Shown here piece by piece: positions 1-5,301 of a stretch of 5,611 nucleotides of DNA. The stretch covers positions 1 through 5,611 of the forward strand of contig VFHG01000207.1 of NCBI GenBank assembly GCA_009392075.1, written 5' to 3'. The notes below the pieces were generated by a model. It worked only from the letters and a program-made list of their open reading frames with translations, was not told the DNA's origin and ran no database searches. Within the stretch, counting starts at the first letter, position 1, and the number at the start of each line of letters is the position of its first letter. Position numbers and translations under genes: made by a program. Source of the DNA: SAR202 cluster bacterium. GTDB taxonomy: Bacteria > Chloroflexota > Dehalococcoidia > UBA3495.

Positions 1-107
1 ACATCCTTTAGATAGCCGCATTGCATACAGCTAACGTACTTGCCGTGGGTATCCTCCCCCGCGTTTAGATCACCGTGACACTTTGGACATTCCCTTAGAT
101 ACATCAT
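1..107 (-). CDS. Small zinc-ribbon protein, N-terminal part (runs off left edge)
   Basis: Reading leftwards from the ATG at 107-105, 35 complete codons are visible before the window ends. They contain two Cys-x-x-Cys pairs: CPKC at residues 7-10 and CMQC at 27-30, the latter followed by GY. Two such knuckles about 16 residues apart are typical of a zinc ribbon, which binds one structural zinc and often contacts nucleic acid or protein. A strong Shine-Dalgarno sequence (AAGGAGG, 114-120 on the complement) lies about 6 bases before the ATG, so this start is well supported; a second ATG follows at once (104-102). The gene diverges from hspR across a 225-base intergenic region. I recall similar short 'CPRCGGDL...CLQCGY' proteins in Chloroflexota, but their function is unknown to me. 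Whether other domains follow cannot be seen. Confidence 0.72.
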   Translation of the reverse strand, partial: MMYLRECPKCHGDLNAGEDTHGKYVSCMQCGYLKD

Positions 108-201
108 GATTAACCTCCTTTTACCGGTTGCCGGGTAGCCTCAATCTGGCGCCGATTCAACACAGGAATTCACCGCATAATCTAAAGTCATGTAATGCAG
201 G

Positions 202-213
202 ATGATATATCAT
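202..213. repeat. 12-bp perfect palindrome next to the hspR -35 box
   Basis: The sequence ATGATATATCAT equals its own reverse complement and ends three bases before the -35 hexamer of the predicted hspR promoter (216-221). A dimeric regulator bound here would touch RNA polymerase at the hspR promoter and lies about 95 bases from the divergent zinc-ribbon start. It could equally be a chance AT-rich palindrome. Confidence 0.45.
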
Positions 214-215
214 TG

Positions 216-244
216 TTGACACGACTCGTATCAGACTTTATCAT
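216..244 (+). promoter_or_regulatory. Predicted sigma-70 promoter of the hspR-grpE-dnaK operon
   Basis: A perfect -35 hexamer TTGACA (216-221) is followed after exactly 17 bases by TATCAT (239-244), five of six matches to the -10 consensus. Transcription would begin near base 251, leaving a leader of about 80 bases before the hspR ATG at 333. This is the best housekeeping-type promoter in the window. It suggests that the operon is transcribed by the main sigma factor and controlled by repression, as expected for HspR systems. Confidence 0.7.
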
Positions 245-292
245 ATGGGTAATCGCCGGTCAACAACTTGGCCGAAAGTCGCTGATGCGGGG

Positions 293-318
293 TTCTTACA
301 CCGGGTCCGGTGTAAGAA
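293..318. promoter_or_regulatory. 26-bp perfect inverted repeat in the hspR leader (candidate operator or RNA hairpin)
   Basis: The arms TTCTTACACCGG (293-304) and CCGGTGTAAGAA (307-318) are perfect reverse complements separated only by GT. The element sits about 42-67 bases downstream of the predicted transcription start and ends three bases before the hspR Shine-Dalgarno sequence. It is not the known HspR operator HAIR (CTTGAGT-N7-ACTCAAG) nor CIRCE (TTAGCACTC-N9-GAGTGCTAA). As DNA it has the symmetry of a site for a dimer such as a MerR-family protein. As RNA it could form an 11-bp stem with a 4-base loop just before the ribosome binding site. No T-run follows, so it is not an ordinary intrinsic terminator. 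Confidence 0.65.
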
Positions 319-321
319 ACT

Positions 322-327
322 GGGGAG
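322..327 (+). promoter_or_regulatory. Ribosome binding site that fixes the hspR start
   Basis: GGGGAG lies five bases before the ATG at 333. The longer in-frame reading from an ATG at 195 would begin upstream of the predicted promoter and has no comparable ribosome binding site, so this site favours 333. Confidence 0.65.
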
Positions 328-332
328 TCCTT

Positions 333-821
333 ATGAGCCAACAATCTAGACCTAGAGTGGAAGACCGTCGTGTAACACCGGGTCGGATGCCACCTCCGCG
401 CCCCGAGAATACGGACCTGGCACACACTCAGCCTGCCGACACCAAAGAAGCGGACCGAGATGTGGTCCTTGAGGTCCAGGGCGTTTACATCATCAGCGTG
501 GCTGCACGAATCCTAGACATGCATCCCCAAACTCTGCGGAAGTACGAGAGACTGGGTCTGATCAACCCCGGCCGGACCATTGGCATGCTGCGGCTTTATT
601 CCGCGGAGGACATCAGAAAGGTCCGGCTGATCCGGTATCTGTCCGACGAGTTGGGCTTGAACCTGGCCGGAGTGCAATTTGCCCTAGCTGCCTTTGACAA
701 CATGTCTACCATCAAGCAGCGGATCAACGGACGGCTTGAGGGTATCCCGGCGGCCCAACAGGTGGTACAAGAAGAGATGGATCTTTTATTCGACAGCCTG
801 AACCTGCCGGTGGACCGTTAA
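333..821 (+). CDS. hspR: HspR-like MerR-family heat-shock transcriptional repressor
   Basis: This 162-residue protein has a MerR-type winged helix-turn-helix. The recognition region YIISVAARILDMHPQTLRKY spans about residues 52-71, then LGLINPGRT, then the wing with RLYSAEDI at about 87-94. The downstream SDELGLNLAGVQ stretch (about 104-115) closely resembles HspR proteins. HspR represses chaperone genes by binding operator DNA, in actinobacteria with DnaK as co-repressor; leading an operon with grpE and dnaK fits that role. The ATG at 333 is preferred over an in-frame ATG at 195, which lies upstream of the predicted promoter. Residues 1-48 are a Pro/Arg-rich, probably disordered extension; typical HspR proteins begin close to the helix-turn-helix. 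The C-terminal helices (about 120-155) are short, with no ligand-binding domain. Family assignment is firm; the operator it binds is not known. Confidence 0.88.
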   Translation: MSQQSRPRVEDRRVTPGRMPPPRPENTDLAHTQPADTKEADRDVVLEVQGVYIISVAARILDMHPQTLRKYERLGLINPGRTIGMLRLYSAEDIRKVRLIRYLSDELGLNLAGVQFALAAFDNMSTIKQRINGRLEGIPAAQQVVQEEMDLLFDSLNLPVDR

Positions 822-880
822 AGCCGGCGCCAAATAATCTTATCCGACCCGTAATTTAATCTCACCTAAGGAAATGCCCA

Positions 881-1525
881 ATGGCGAAAGTACCGAGTGA
901 ATCAGACGGCCACCCAGAAGAACCAGATGGCCAACCCGAAAATCAGCCTGAAAACCAAGCTGAAAGTCAGGGACTTGAAAAAGAACTGGAAGAACTGCTG
1001 GCCCAGGCCGGAGTTGACTTGGACAGCCTCCCGTTGGAGGACCAAGTGAACGCCTTGAAGTCCAGGCTGGAGCTGGCGCAGAAAGAAGCCGCCGAAAACC
1101 TGGACACCGCCCAGCGCGCCCAGGCTGAGATGGTCAACTTCAAGCGCCGGACTGACGAAGACCGCATTGCTAACGCTAAATATGCCAACAGCCGGCTGAT
1201 CGCCAATGTCCTCCCGGTATTGGAGGAGCTTGAGCTGGCCATCAGTCATTCCAAGGGCGCCGCCGATGTGAAGGACTCTTTGCTGGAAGGGATCAAGCTG
1301 ATTCAGCGTAAACTTACCACCGTGCTAGAATCCGAGGGCGTAGCGGCAATCGAGGCCGTGGGACTCATGTTCAACCCCTTGGAGCACGAAGCCCTGGGCA
1401 CGGAAGAGACAATTGAGGTCGAATCTGGCTATGTCACCCAGATAATCCGGCCGGGTTTTCGCCTGCACGACCGGGTGATCCGCCCGGCCCAGGTGATGGT
1501 GGCCATGGCCCCCAAAGACCCGTAA
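881..1525 (+). CDS. grpE: GrpE, nucleotide-exchange factor of DnaK
   Basis: This 214-residue protein matches GrpE throughout. After an acidic, Gln/Asn-rich N-terminal tail with repeated QPEN units (about residues 18-25), a long charged coiled coil (about 30-100) contains RAQAEMVNFKRRTDEDR, the family's helix signature. The helical-bundle motif VLPVLEELELAI (110-121) follows. The C-terminal beta domain shows FNPLEHEAL (164-172) and RPGFRLHDRVIRPAQVMVA (190-208). GrpE dimers release ADP from DnaK so the chaperone cycle can restart. The ATG at 881 has AAGGAA (868-873) seven bases upstream. The gene begins 59 bases after hspR and ends 75 bases before dnaK, consistent with one transcript; I see no internal promoter or terminator. 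Length and motifs are normal for the family. Confidence 0.95.
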   Translation: MAKVPSESDGHPEEPDGQPENQPENQAESQGLEKELEELLAQAGVDLDSLPLEDQVNALKSRLELAQKEAAENLDTAQRAQAEMVNFKRRTDEDRIANAKYANSRLIANVLPVLEELELAISHSKGAADVKDSLLEGIKLIQRKLTTVLESEGVAAIEAVGLMFNPLEHEALGTEETIEVESGYVTQIIRPGFRLHDRVIRPAQVMVAMAPKDP

Positions 1526-1600
1526 AGATAACCAAAAACCCAAAGCGGCCCGATAACATCAATATAGTCACCGGCGCGTGAGAGATTAGGAGAAATCATA

Positions 1601-3526
1601 ATGGCTAAAGTCCTGGGAATCGACCTCGGCACAACCAACTCGGTAGCGGCAATCATCGAAGCCGGTGAACCCGTGGTCGTGGAGAACGCTGAAGGCGGCC
1701 GCATCACCCCGTCCGTCGTTGCACTGAACACCAAAACCGGAGAACGTTACGTTGGCCAAGTCGCCAAGCGGCAGGCAGTAACAAATCCGGAGAACACTCT
1801 TTTTTCCGTGAAACGGCTCATGGGCCGGCAGTTCAAGGACGCGGAAATCCAGAACGCAATGACCAAGCTGCCCTACAAGATCGTGGCCGGACCCACCGGA
1901 GACGCCATGGTGCAGTTGGGCGAAGAATCCCACGCCCCGCCCCAGATCTCTGCTTTTGTACTGCAGAAGATTAAACAGGACGCAGAAGCCAAGCTGGGGG
2001 AGAAGATAACCCAAGCCGTGATCACGGTTCCGGCCTACTTCAACGACGCCCAACGCCAAGCAACCAAAGACGCCGGCACCATTGCCGGGCTGGAAGTGCT
2101 GCGCATCATCAACGAGCCTACCGCATCTTCTTTGGCCTACGGGCTGGACAAGACCAAGACCGACGCCACCATCGCGGTGTTCGACCTTGGCGGAGGGACG
2201 TTTGACATCACAATCCTCCAGATGGGCGACGGCGTATTTGAAGTTAAGTCCACCAACGGCGACACATTCTTGGGTGGCGACGACTTCGACCAACTCATAC
2301 TGGAATGGATGATCGACGAATTCAAGCACGAGACCGGCATCGACCTGGCCGCCGACCGCATGGCTTTGCAGCGGCTGCGTGACGCCGCGGAACGGGCCAA
2401 GGTAGATCTGTCCAGCGTCCTTGAGACAGAAATCAACCTGCCCTTCATCACCGCAGACGCCAGCGGCCCGCAGCATATGGTCAAGACACTGAGCCGCGCC
2501 AAGCTGGAACAATTGGTCTCTGATTTAGTCGACCGGACCGAAGGCCCCTGCCGCCAGGCATTGACCGACTCCGGATTAAACGCCAGCGCCATCGATGAAG
2601 TGATCATGGTGGGTGGCATGAGCCGCATGCCGGCCGTCCAAGAAAAGGTCAAACAGGTCTTTGGCAAAGAGCCGAACAGGAACGTTAACCCCGACGAAGC
2701 CGTGGCCATGGGCGCCGCCATCCAGGCAGGCATCTTGGCCGGTGAAGTCGATGATATCGTGCTTCTGGACGTCACCCCTTTAACGCTTGGGCTGGAGACT
2801 TTGGGCTCTGTGATGACCACCCTCATCTCCCGGAACACGACCATCCCAACCAAGAAGAATGAAGCGTTCACGACCGCGGCTGAGAACCAGACCACGGTGG
2901 ACATCCACGTCCTTCAGGGTGAGCGCTCCATGGCCACGGACAACAAGTCCATCGGTCGCTTCATGCTGGACGGGCTGCTGCCCGCACCCAGGGGCATTCC
3001 GCAGATTGAGGTCACTTTCGATATCGACGCTAACGGCATCTTGAGCGTGTCGGCCCAGGACAAAGGGACCGGCAAAGAGCAGAAGATCGTCATTCAGTCG
3101 GGCTCGGGTCTGGACAAAGATGACATCGAACGGATGGTTAACGAGGCCGCCCAGAACGAGGAAGCAGACCAGGTGCGGCGCGCCGAGGTTGAGACCCGTA
3201 ACCAGGCCGATTCACTGGTCTATAGCACCGAGAAACTGTTGGAAGATAATGCCGACAAAGTTCCCGAAGAACTCAAGACCGAGGTCCAGGGCAAGATCGA
3301 CACGTTGAAGGCCGCCATCGCTGCCAACAACATCGCTGAGATGCAGTCCGCGACAACTGAGCTCAGTAGCGCTATGCAGCGGGTGGGCGAAGCAGTGTAC
3401 AGCCAGACCGCCGGGGATGCAGAAGGCGGAGCGGGGGCTGAAGACGGGACCGATACCGATGCCGGCGAAGACGGCGCGTCCGACGACGACGAGGGAACCG
3501 TTGAAGGTGAGTTCCGGGAAGTATAA
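1601..3526 (+). CDS. dnaK: DnaK (Hsp70) molecular chaperone
   Basis: A full-length 641-residue Hsp70. The ATPase domain (about 1-384) shows phosphate-1 motif GIDLGTTNS (6-14), the signature [17 protein letters not shown] (143-159), [12 protein letters not shown] (170-181), phosphate-2 motif FDLGGGTFD (194-202) with Thr200 at the site autophosphorylated in other DnaKs, and the adenosine motif MVGGMSRMP (336-344). The hydrophobic interdomain linker is IVLLDVTPL (386-394). The substrate-binding beta domain (about 395-505) includes RNTTIPT (411-417) and [16 protein letters not shown] (473-488), followed by a helical lid. The tail (about 604-633) is very acidic, ending EGEFREV. The segment around residues 75-110 is of the longer, insert-containing type seen in diderm bacteria. 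AGGAGA (1588-1593) lies seven bases before the ATG. No dnaJ follows. All catalytic motifs look intact. Confidence 0.98.
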   Translation: MAKVLGIDLGTTNSVAAIIEAGEPVVVENAEGGRITPSVVALNTKTGERYVGQVAKRQAVTNPENTLFSVKRLMGRQFKDAEIQNAMTKLPYKIVAGPTGDAMVQLGEESHAPPQISAFVLQKIKQDAEAKLGEKITQAVITVPAYFNDAQRQATKDAGTIAGLEVLRIINEPTASSLAYGLDKTKTDATIAVFDLGGGTFDITILQMGDGVFEVKSTNGDTFLGGDDFDQLILEWMIDEFKHETGIDLAADRMALQRLRDAAERAKVDLSSVLETEINLPFITADASGPQHMVKTLSRAKLEQLVSDLVDRTEGPCRQALTDSGLNASAIDEVIMVGGMSRMPAVQEKVKQVFGKEPNRNVNPDEAVAMGAAIQAGILAGEVDDIVLLDVTPLTLGLETLGSVMTTLISRNTTIPTKKNEAFTTAAENQTTVDIHVLQGERSMATDNKSIGRFMLDGLLPAPRGIPQIEVTFDIDANGILSVSAQDKGTGKEQKIVIQSGSGLDKDDIERMVNEAAQNEEADQVRRAEVETRNQADSLVYSTEKLLEDNADKVPEELKTEVQGKIDTLKAAIAANNIAEMQSATTELSSAMQRVGEAVYSQTAGDAEGGAGAEDGTDTDAGEDGASDDDEGTVEGEFREV

Positions 3527-3810
3527 TCCAGAGTCTGATCCGGAGCTTAACCGGATGTTTAACCGGAAGTCCGGCCAGGCGGTTTGACCGTAGTATCAAT
3601 CATAAGAGAATATTTAGGTGGGAATAGGGTTGAATTCATCTGAATATCCACCCAAATTCCCGCGATAAACAAAACATTGATAGGTATTATGTTATTTAAG
3701 GAAACTGGTCTGCTATAATCATAGTTGTAGCTAGGTAATCCTTAAGAATATCGACTCCCCAGTTTGGACCGGCCTTTGAGAGATTTAAGGTGCAGGCCGA
3801 TGGAGGAAGC
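3527..3810. other. Intergenic region after dnaK with small inverted and direct repeats
   Basis: No convincing gene is present in these 284 bases. Just after the dnaK stop, TTAACCGGA occurs twice (3547-3555 and 3559-3567). Two short hairpins are possible: ATCCGG/CCGGAT (3538-3543 with 3551-3556) and CCGG/CCGG around AAGT (3563-3574). A third imperfect hairpin can form at 3627-3653 (GGGT with ACCC, then ATTC with GAAT inside). None is followed by a T-run, so an intrinsic terminator for the chaperone operon is not clear; they may be weak or protein-dependent end signals, or may protect the mRNA 3' end. The region becomes AT-rich from about 3600, where the promoter of the next gene lies. Confidence 0.45.
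3711..3719 (+). promoter_or_regulatory. Extended -10 promoter upstream of the 112-residue protein gene
   Basis: TGCTATAAT is a perfect extended -10 element (TGn plus TATAAT at 3714-3719). The expected -35 position 17 bases upstream (3691-3696, GTTATT) is poor, as is common for extended -10 promoters. Transcription would start near 3726, giving a leader of about 85 bases before the ATG at 3811. The gene is therefore probably transcribed separately from the chaperone operon. Confidence 0.55.
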
Positions 3811-4149
3811 ATGAGCGAACAAGACCAAGCAGATCCTGAGATCCTAGGTAGCGGAAACACCGAAGAGGTGATGCCGAACCTGGATTCCGGCATAGATTCT
3901 CCCGCTGCCGACAACGATTGGCGCCTGGTAGGTACCGATAAGGATTTGACACCTCTCCAGTATCATTACTTGAGCCTGCTGCAGCGCTTGGTAACTCTGA
4001 AGAACTCATATCAGACCGACGCCGATTACGAGTCTTGGATGATGGACGCTCTCAATAAGTCCGTCTATTCGACCTTGCGTGACTGCATCGAAGCCAACGT
4101 GGGCGATGAAGCCAAAGAACTGCTGAATCGCGAGCAACACGTAAACTAA
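3811..4149 (+). CDS. Small acidic helical protein of unknown function
   Basis: I do not recognise this 112-residue protein. Residues 1-36 are strongly acidic with no lysine or arginine, rich in Gly/Ser/Asn and probably disordered. Residues 46-107 look mostly helical, with amphipathic stretches such as LQYHYLSLLQRLVTLKNSY (49-67) and SWMMDALNKSVYSTLRDCI (75-93). There is one cysteine (Cys92), no signal peptide and no membrane segment, so it is probably cytoplasmic. The ATG at 3811 is chosen because GGAGGA (3802-3807) precedes it; a GTG at 3790 would add seven residues without a well-placed ribosome binding site. The gene has its own promoter (-10 at 3714-3719) and a strong terminator after it, so it looks like a monocistronic unit. 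Its place behind dnaK does not by itself prove a chaperone role. Confidence 0.75.
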   Translation: MSEQDQADPEILGSGNTEEVMPNLDSGIDSPAADNDWRLVGTDKDLTPLQYHYLSLLQRLVTLKNSYQTDADYESWMMDALNKSVYSTLRDCIEANVGDEAKELLNREQHVN

Positions 4150-4171
4150 GCGATCTAAAACCGGTAACTAG

Positions 4172-4208
4172 AAAAGAGGGCGGTGGCTTAGGCCACCGCC
4201 CTCTTTTT
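4172..4208. terminator. Strong bidirectional intrinsic terminator
   Basis: GAGGGCGGTGGC (4176-4187) pairs perfectly with GCCACCGCCCTC (4192-4203) around a TTAG loop. Four A residues precede the stem and five T residues (4204-4208) follow it, so a transcript from either strand ends in a GC-rich hairpin followed by a U-run. It lies 23 bases after the stop of the plus-strand 112-residue gene and 37 bases beyond the stop of the minus-strand lyase-family gene, and most likely ends both. Confidence 0.93.
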
Positions 4209-4244
4209 CATCGAAGCCGGAGGGTCTCGATCGTCTGAAGATCG

Positions 4245-4664
4245 CTAGGGCTCTCTCCGAGTGGAGCGGTCGTATTTCCCCAGGGAATCGTCGGATAGAT
4301 ACCTCTCTTCCAGTTCCCGCTGTTTCGCCACCTGGACGCCGCCAATCTTCAAGTCGCCGGTCAGGTATGGGTTCTCCTTATGCTGTTTCTGGAAGTCATC
4401 CCAGGCATTGGTGCCTCGCTCCATGAAATCTTTGATGAAGTCATAGAGGGCCACATAGGTGACATCGTGAGCAGGCCGGGGCAACCAGGAAAGATTTATG
4501 CCTAAGTTGAGCAATTCTTCGTTGGAGAGAGTCGGGTCCATGTAGGCCTGCATTATGCAGGACGGCCCGTCCACCGCGTCTCTCGCCCGCTTCACTTGCT
4601 CCACCGAGCGCAGAGCCGTGAGTTGTACCCAGTCCACTTCAGCTATCTCTTTGTAGGCCTTCAT
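4245..4664 (-). CDS. Isocitrate lyase/PEP mutase-family protein, C-terminal part (separated by frameshift)
   Basis: This frame carries the second half of the lyase-family protein whose first half lies at 4690-5199. From the ATG at 4664-4662 it reads 139 residues. It includes EVDWVQLTALRSVEQVKRARDAV, the position of the 'GAD..FVEAPRS.EE' strand of the family, then PTLSNEELLNLGINLSWLP, which matches the 'PTLS.EELE.LGF' block, and a helical C-terminal tail ending in STRREP. The same frame is open upstream of the ATG, encoding NRSFEESLVR, which continues the N-terminal part smoothly. The ATG has no well-placed ribosome binding site, since AGGAG lies more than 20 bases away. Independent translation therefore looks doubtful, and this is best read as the separated end of one original 317-residue protein. 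Confidence 0.75.
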   Translation of the reverse strand: MKAYKEIAEVDWVQLTALRSVEQVKRARDAVDGPSCIMQAYMDPTLSNEELLNLGINLSWLPRPAHDVTYVALYDFIKDFMERGTNAWDDFQKQHKENPYLTGDLKIGGVQVAKQRELEERYLSDDSLGKYDRSTRREP

Positions 4665-4689
4665 CCTGACCAGCGATTCTTCAAAGCTC

Positions 4690-4695
4690 CTATTT
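4690..4695 (-). other. Frameshift point in the lyase-family gene
   Basis: On the minus strand the codons read GCC GCC AAA TAG. Removing one A from the AAA run (4695-4693) gives GCC GCC AAT AGG AGC TTT GAA GAA. The protein would then read through as AEAANRSFEESLVRMKAY, with no further stop until 4245. The corrected gene would be 954 bases long (317 residues), a normal family length. A one-base insertion in a short A run could be a real mutation or a sequencing or assembly error. Confidence 0.8.
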
Positions 4696-5199
4696 GGCGG
4701 CCTCGGCTACGTAGCATTGGGCCATCACCACGAAGTTCGGGTCTAGCTCCCGCTTGCGGTCCACCGCGGCCCGGTATCTGGTCAGCACTACATCCAGCGA
4801 CCGGACTTCCACACCGGCCGCGCCGGTGCCTCGTTTCTCTTTGATCGGCTGGTCGTCGATCCTCACACCGGCGATTCCCTCGCGGATGCAGTCTTCGACC
4901 ATCCGGCGGACGGCCATGATACCGCCGTGACCGGGTTCCCCATCCAGTATCACCGGAAATCCCACGGACCGAGCGATCCAACCGGCGATCTGAACGCACT
5001 CGTTCAAGGTCGCCGTTCCCACTTCCTCCATCCCGGTATAAGACCCCACCACACCGCTGGTCCCGTCGAATCCGGCTTCGGCTCCTGCCGCCTCCATCAC
5101 ACGGGCCAGAGATGCACTGGGCGGATGGAGCACCGTCGTCACTTGATCTTGCCGATGGATCAATCCTTGTAGCCGTACGGTTGCCTCTTGGAAGGGCAT
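4690..5199 (-). CDS. Isocitrate lyase/PEP mutase-family protein, N-terminal part (ends early at a frameshift)
   Basis: This 169-residue frame holds the first half of an isocitrate lyase/PEP mutase-family TIM barrel; such enzymes cleave or rearrange C-C or P-C bonds in 2-oxo or hydroxy acids using Mg2+. Visible motifs are DGTSGVVGSY (45-54), the metal-site loop DGEPGHGG (86-93, in place of the usual DADTGYG) and VRIDDQ (112-117, in place of HIEDQ). The following loop reads KEKRGTGAAG (120-129) and lacks the cysteine of the KKCGH motif used by isocitrate and methylisocitrate lyases, so that activity is unlikely and the substrate unknown. The ATG at 5199 has an in-frame TAA directly before it and AAAGGAG about ten bases upstream. 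The frame stops at TAG (4692-4690) just after QCYVAEAA, while the rest of the family fold continues in another frame at 4245-4693. Confidence 0.8.
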   Translation of the reverse strand: MPFQEATVRLQGLIHRQDQVTTVLHPPSASLARVMEAAGAEAGFDGTSGVVGSYTGMEEVGTATLNECVQIAGWIARSVGFPVILDGEPGHGGIMAVRRMVEDCIREGIAGVRIDDQPIKEKRGTGAAGVEVRSLDVVLTRYRAAVDRKRELDPNFVVMAQCYVAEAAK

Positions 5200-5202
5200 T
5201 TA

Positions 5203-5217
5203 CAAAGGTCTCCTTTG
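5203..5217 (-). promoter_or_regulatory. Small hairpin covering the ribosome binding site of the lyase-family gene
   Basis: In the minus-strand transcript CAAAGG and CCTTTG can pair around a three-base AGA loop. The likely Shine-Dalgarno sequence AAAGGAG lies inside this hairpin, three bases before the ATG-proximal TAA ATG. The structure could reduce translation, but the six-pair stem is short and may be incidental. Confidence 0.35.
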
Positions 5218-5258
5218 GGTGCGGTTGCCGGAACCTCAGTTGGTGTGTCCAGCAGCAA

Positions 5259-5290
5259 CGAGATTCCTCGGCTTTCATCTCGAAATGACA
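5259..5290 (-). repeat. Likely copy of a short dispersed intergenic repeat (GTCATT..CGAG..GAATCTCG type)
   Basis: On the minus strand the sequence reads TGTCATTTCGAG, then ATGAAAGCCGAG, then GAATCTCG. This resembles the 'GTCATT-CGAG-cGAAGCGAg-AATCTC' repeat that I recall occurring many times between genes in Chloroflexota and other bacteria. It includes perfect arms CGAGAT (5259-5264) and ATCTCG (5277-5282) that can form a hairpin. It fills much of the gap between the deacetylase-like gene and the lyase-family gene. Only one copy is visible in this window, so repeat status rests on recall of the family. Confidence 0.5.
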
Positions 5291-5301
5291 ACTAACTAGG
5301 A

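Noticed and set aside
195..332. A 46-codon N-terminal extension of hspR from an ATG at 195
   Set aside because: It would start upstream of the predicted promoter and run through both the promoter and the palindrome. The ATG at 333 has its own ribosome binding site.
108..1600. HAIR (CTTGAGT-N7-ACTCAAG) or CIRCE heat-shock operators
   Set aside because: I looked upstream of hspR, grpE and dnaK for both and saw no acceptable match.
1586..2512. A 308-codon open frame on the minus strand opposite dnaK
   Set aside because: Long antisense open frames opposite Hsp70 genes are a well-known effect of codon bias. The dnaK frame has every family motif, and this frame shows no recognisable domain or ribosome binding site.
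2137..2904. A 255-codon open frame on the minus strand, also within dnaK
   Set aside because: Its composition is rich in Ser, Arg and Met, as expected of a shadow frame, with no motif and complete overlap with dnaK.
3677..3690. TTGATA and TATTAT as an alternative promoter for the 112-residue gene
   Set aside because: The two hexamers are only two bases apart and cannot form a normal -35/-10 pair. The extended -10 at 3711-3719 is better.
4228..4244. Short inverted repeat CGATC/GATCG beyond the lyase-family stop
   Set aside because: Five-base arms with a seven-base loop are weak, and the strong bidirectional terminator next to it already explains transcript ends.
4676..4692. AGGAG followed by CTT TGA, resembling the programmed +1 frameshift site of release factor 2
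   Set aside because: A +1 shift there would enter the correct downstream frame, but an in-frame TAG comes two codons earlier and the Shine-Dalgarno-like bases touch CTT without the usual 3-base gap. A simple one-base insertion explains the break better.
4661..5278. A 205-codon minus-strand open frame overlapping the lyase-family gene
   Set aside because: It is rich in Arg, Gly, Ser and Asp with no motif, whereas the overlapping frame carries conserved family motifs. It starts inside the apparent dispersed repeat.
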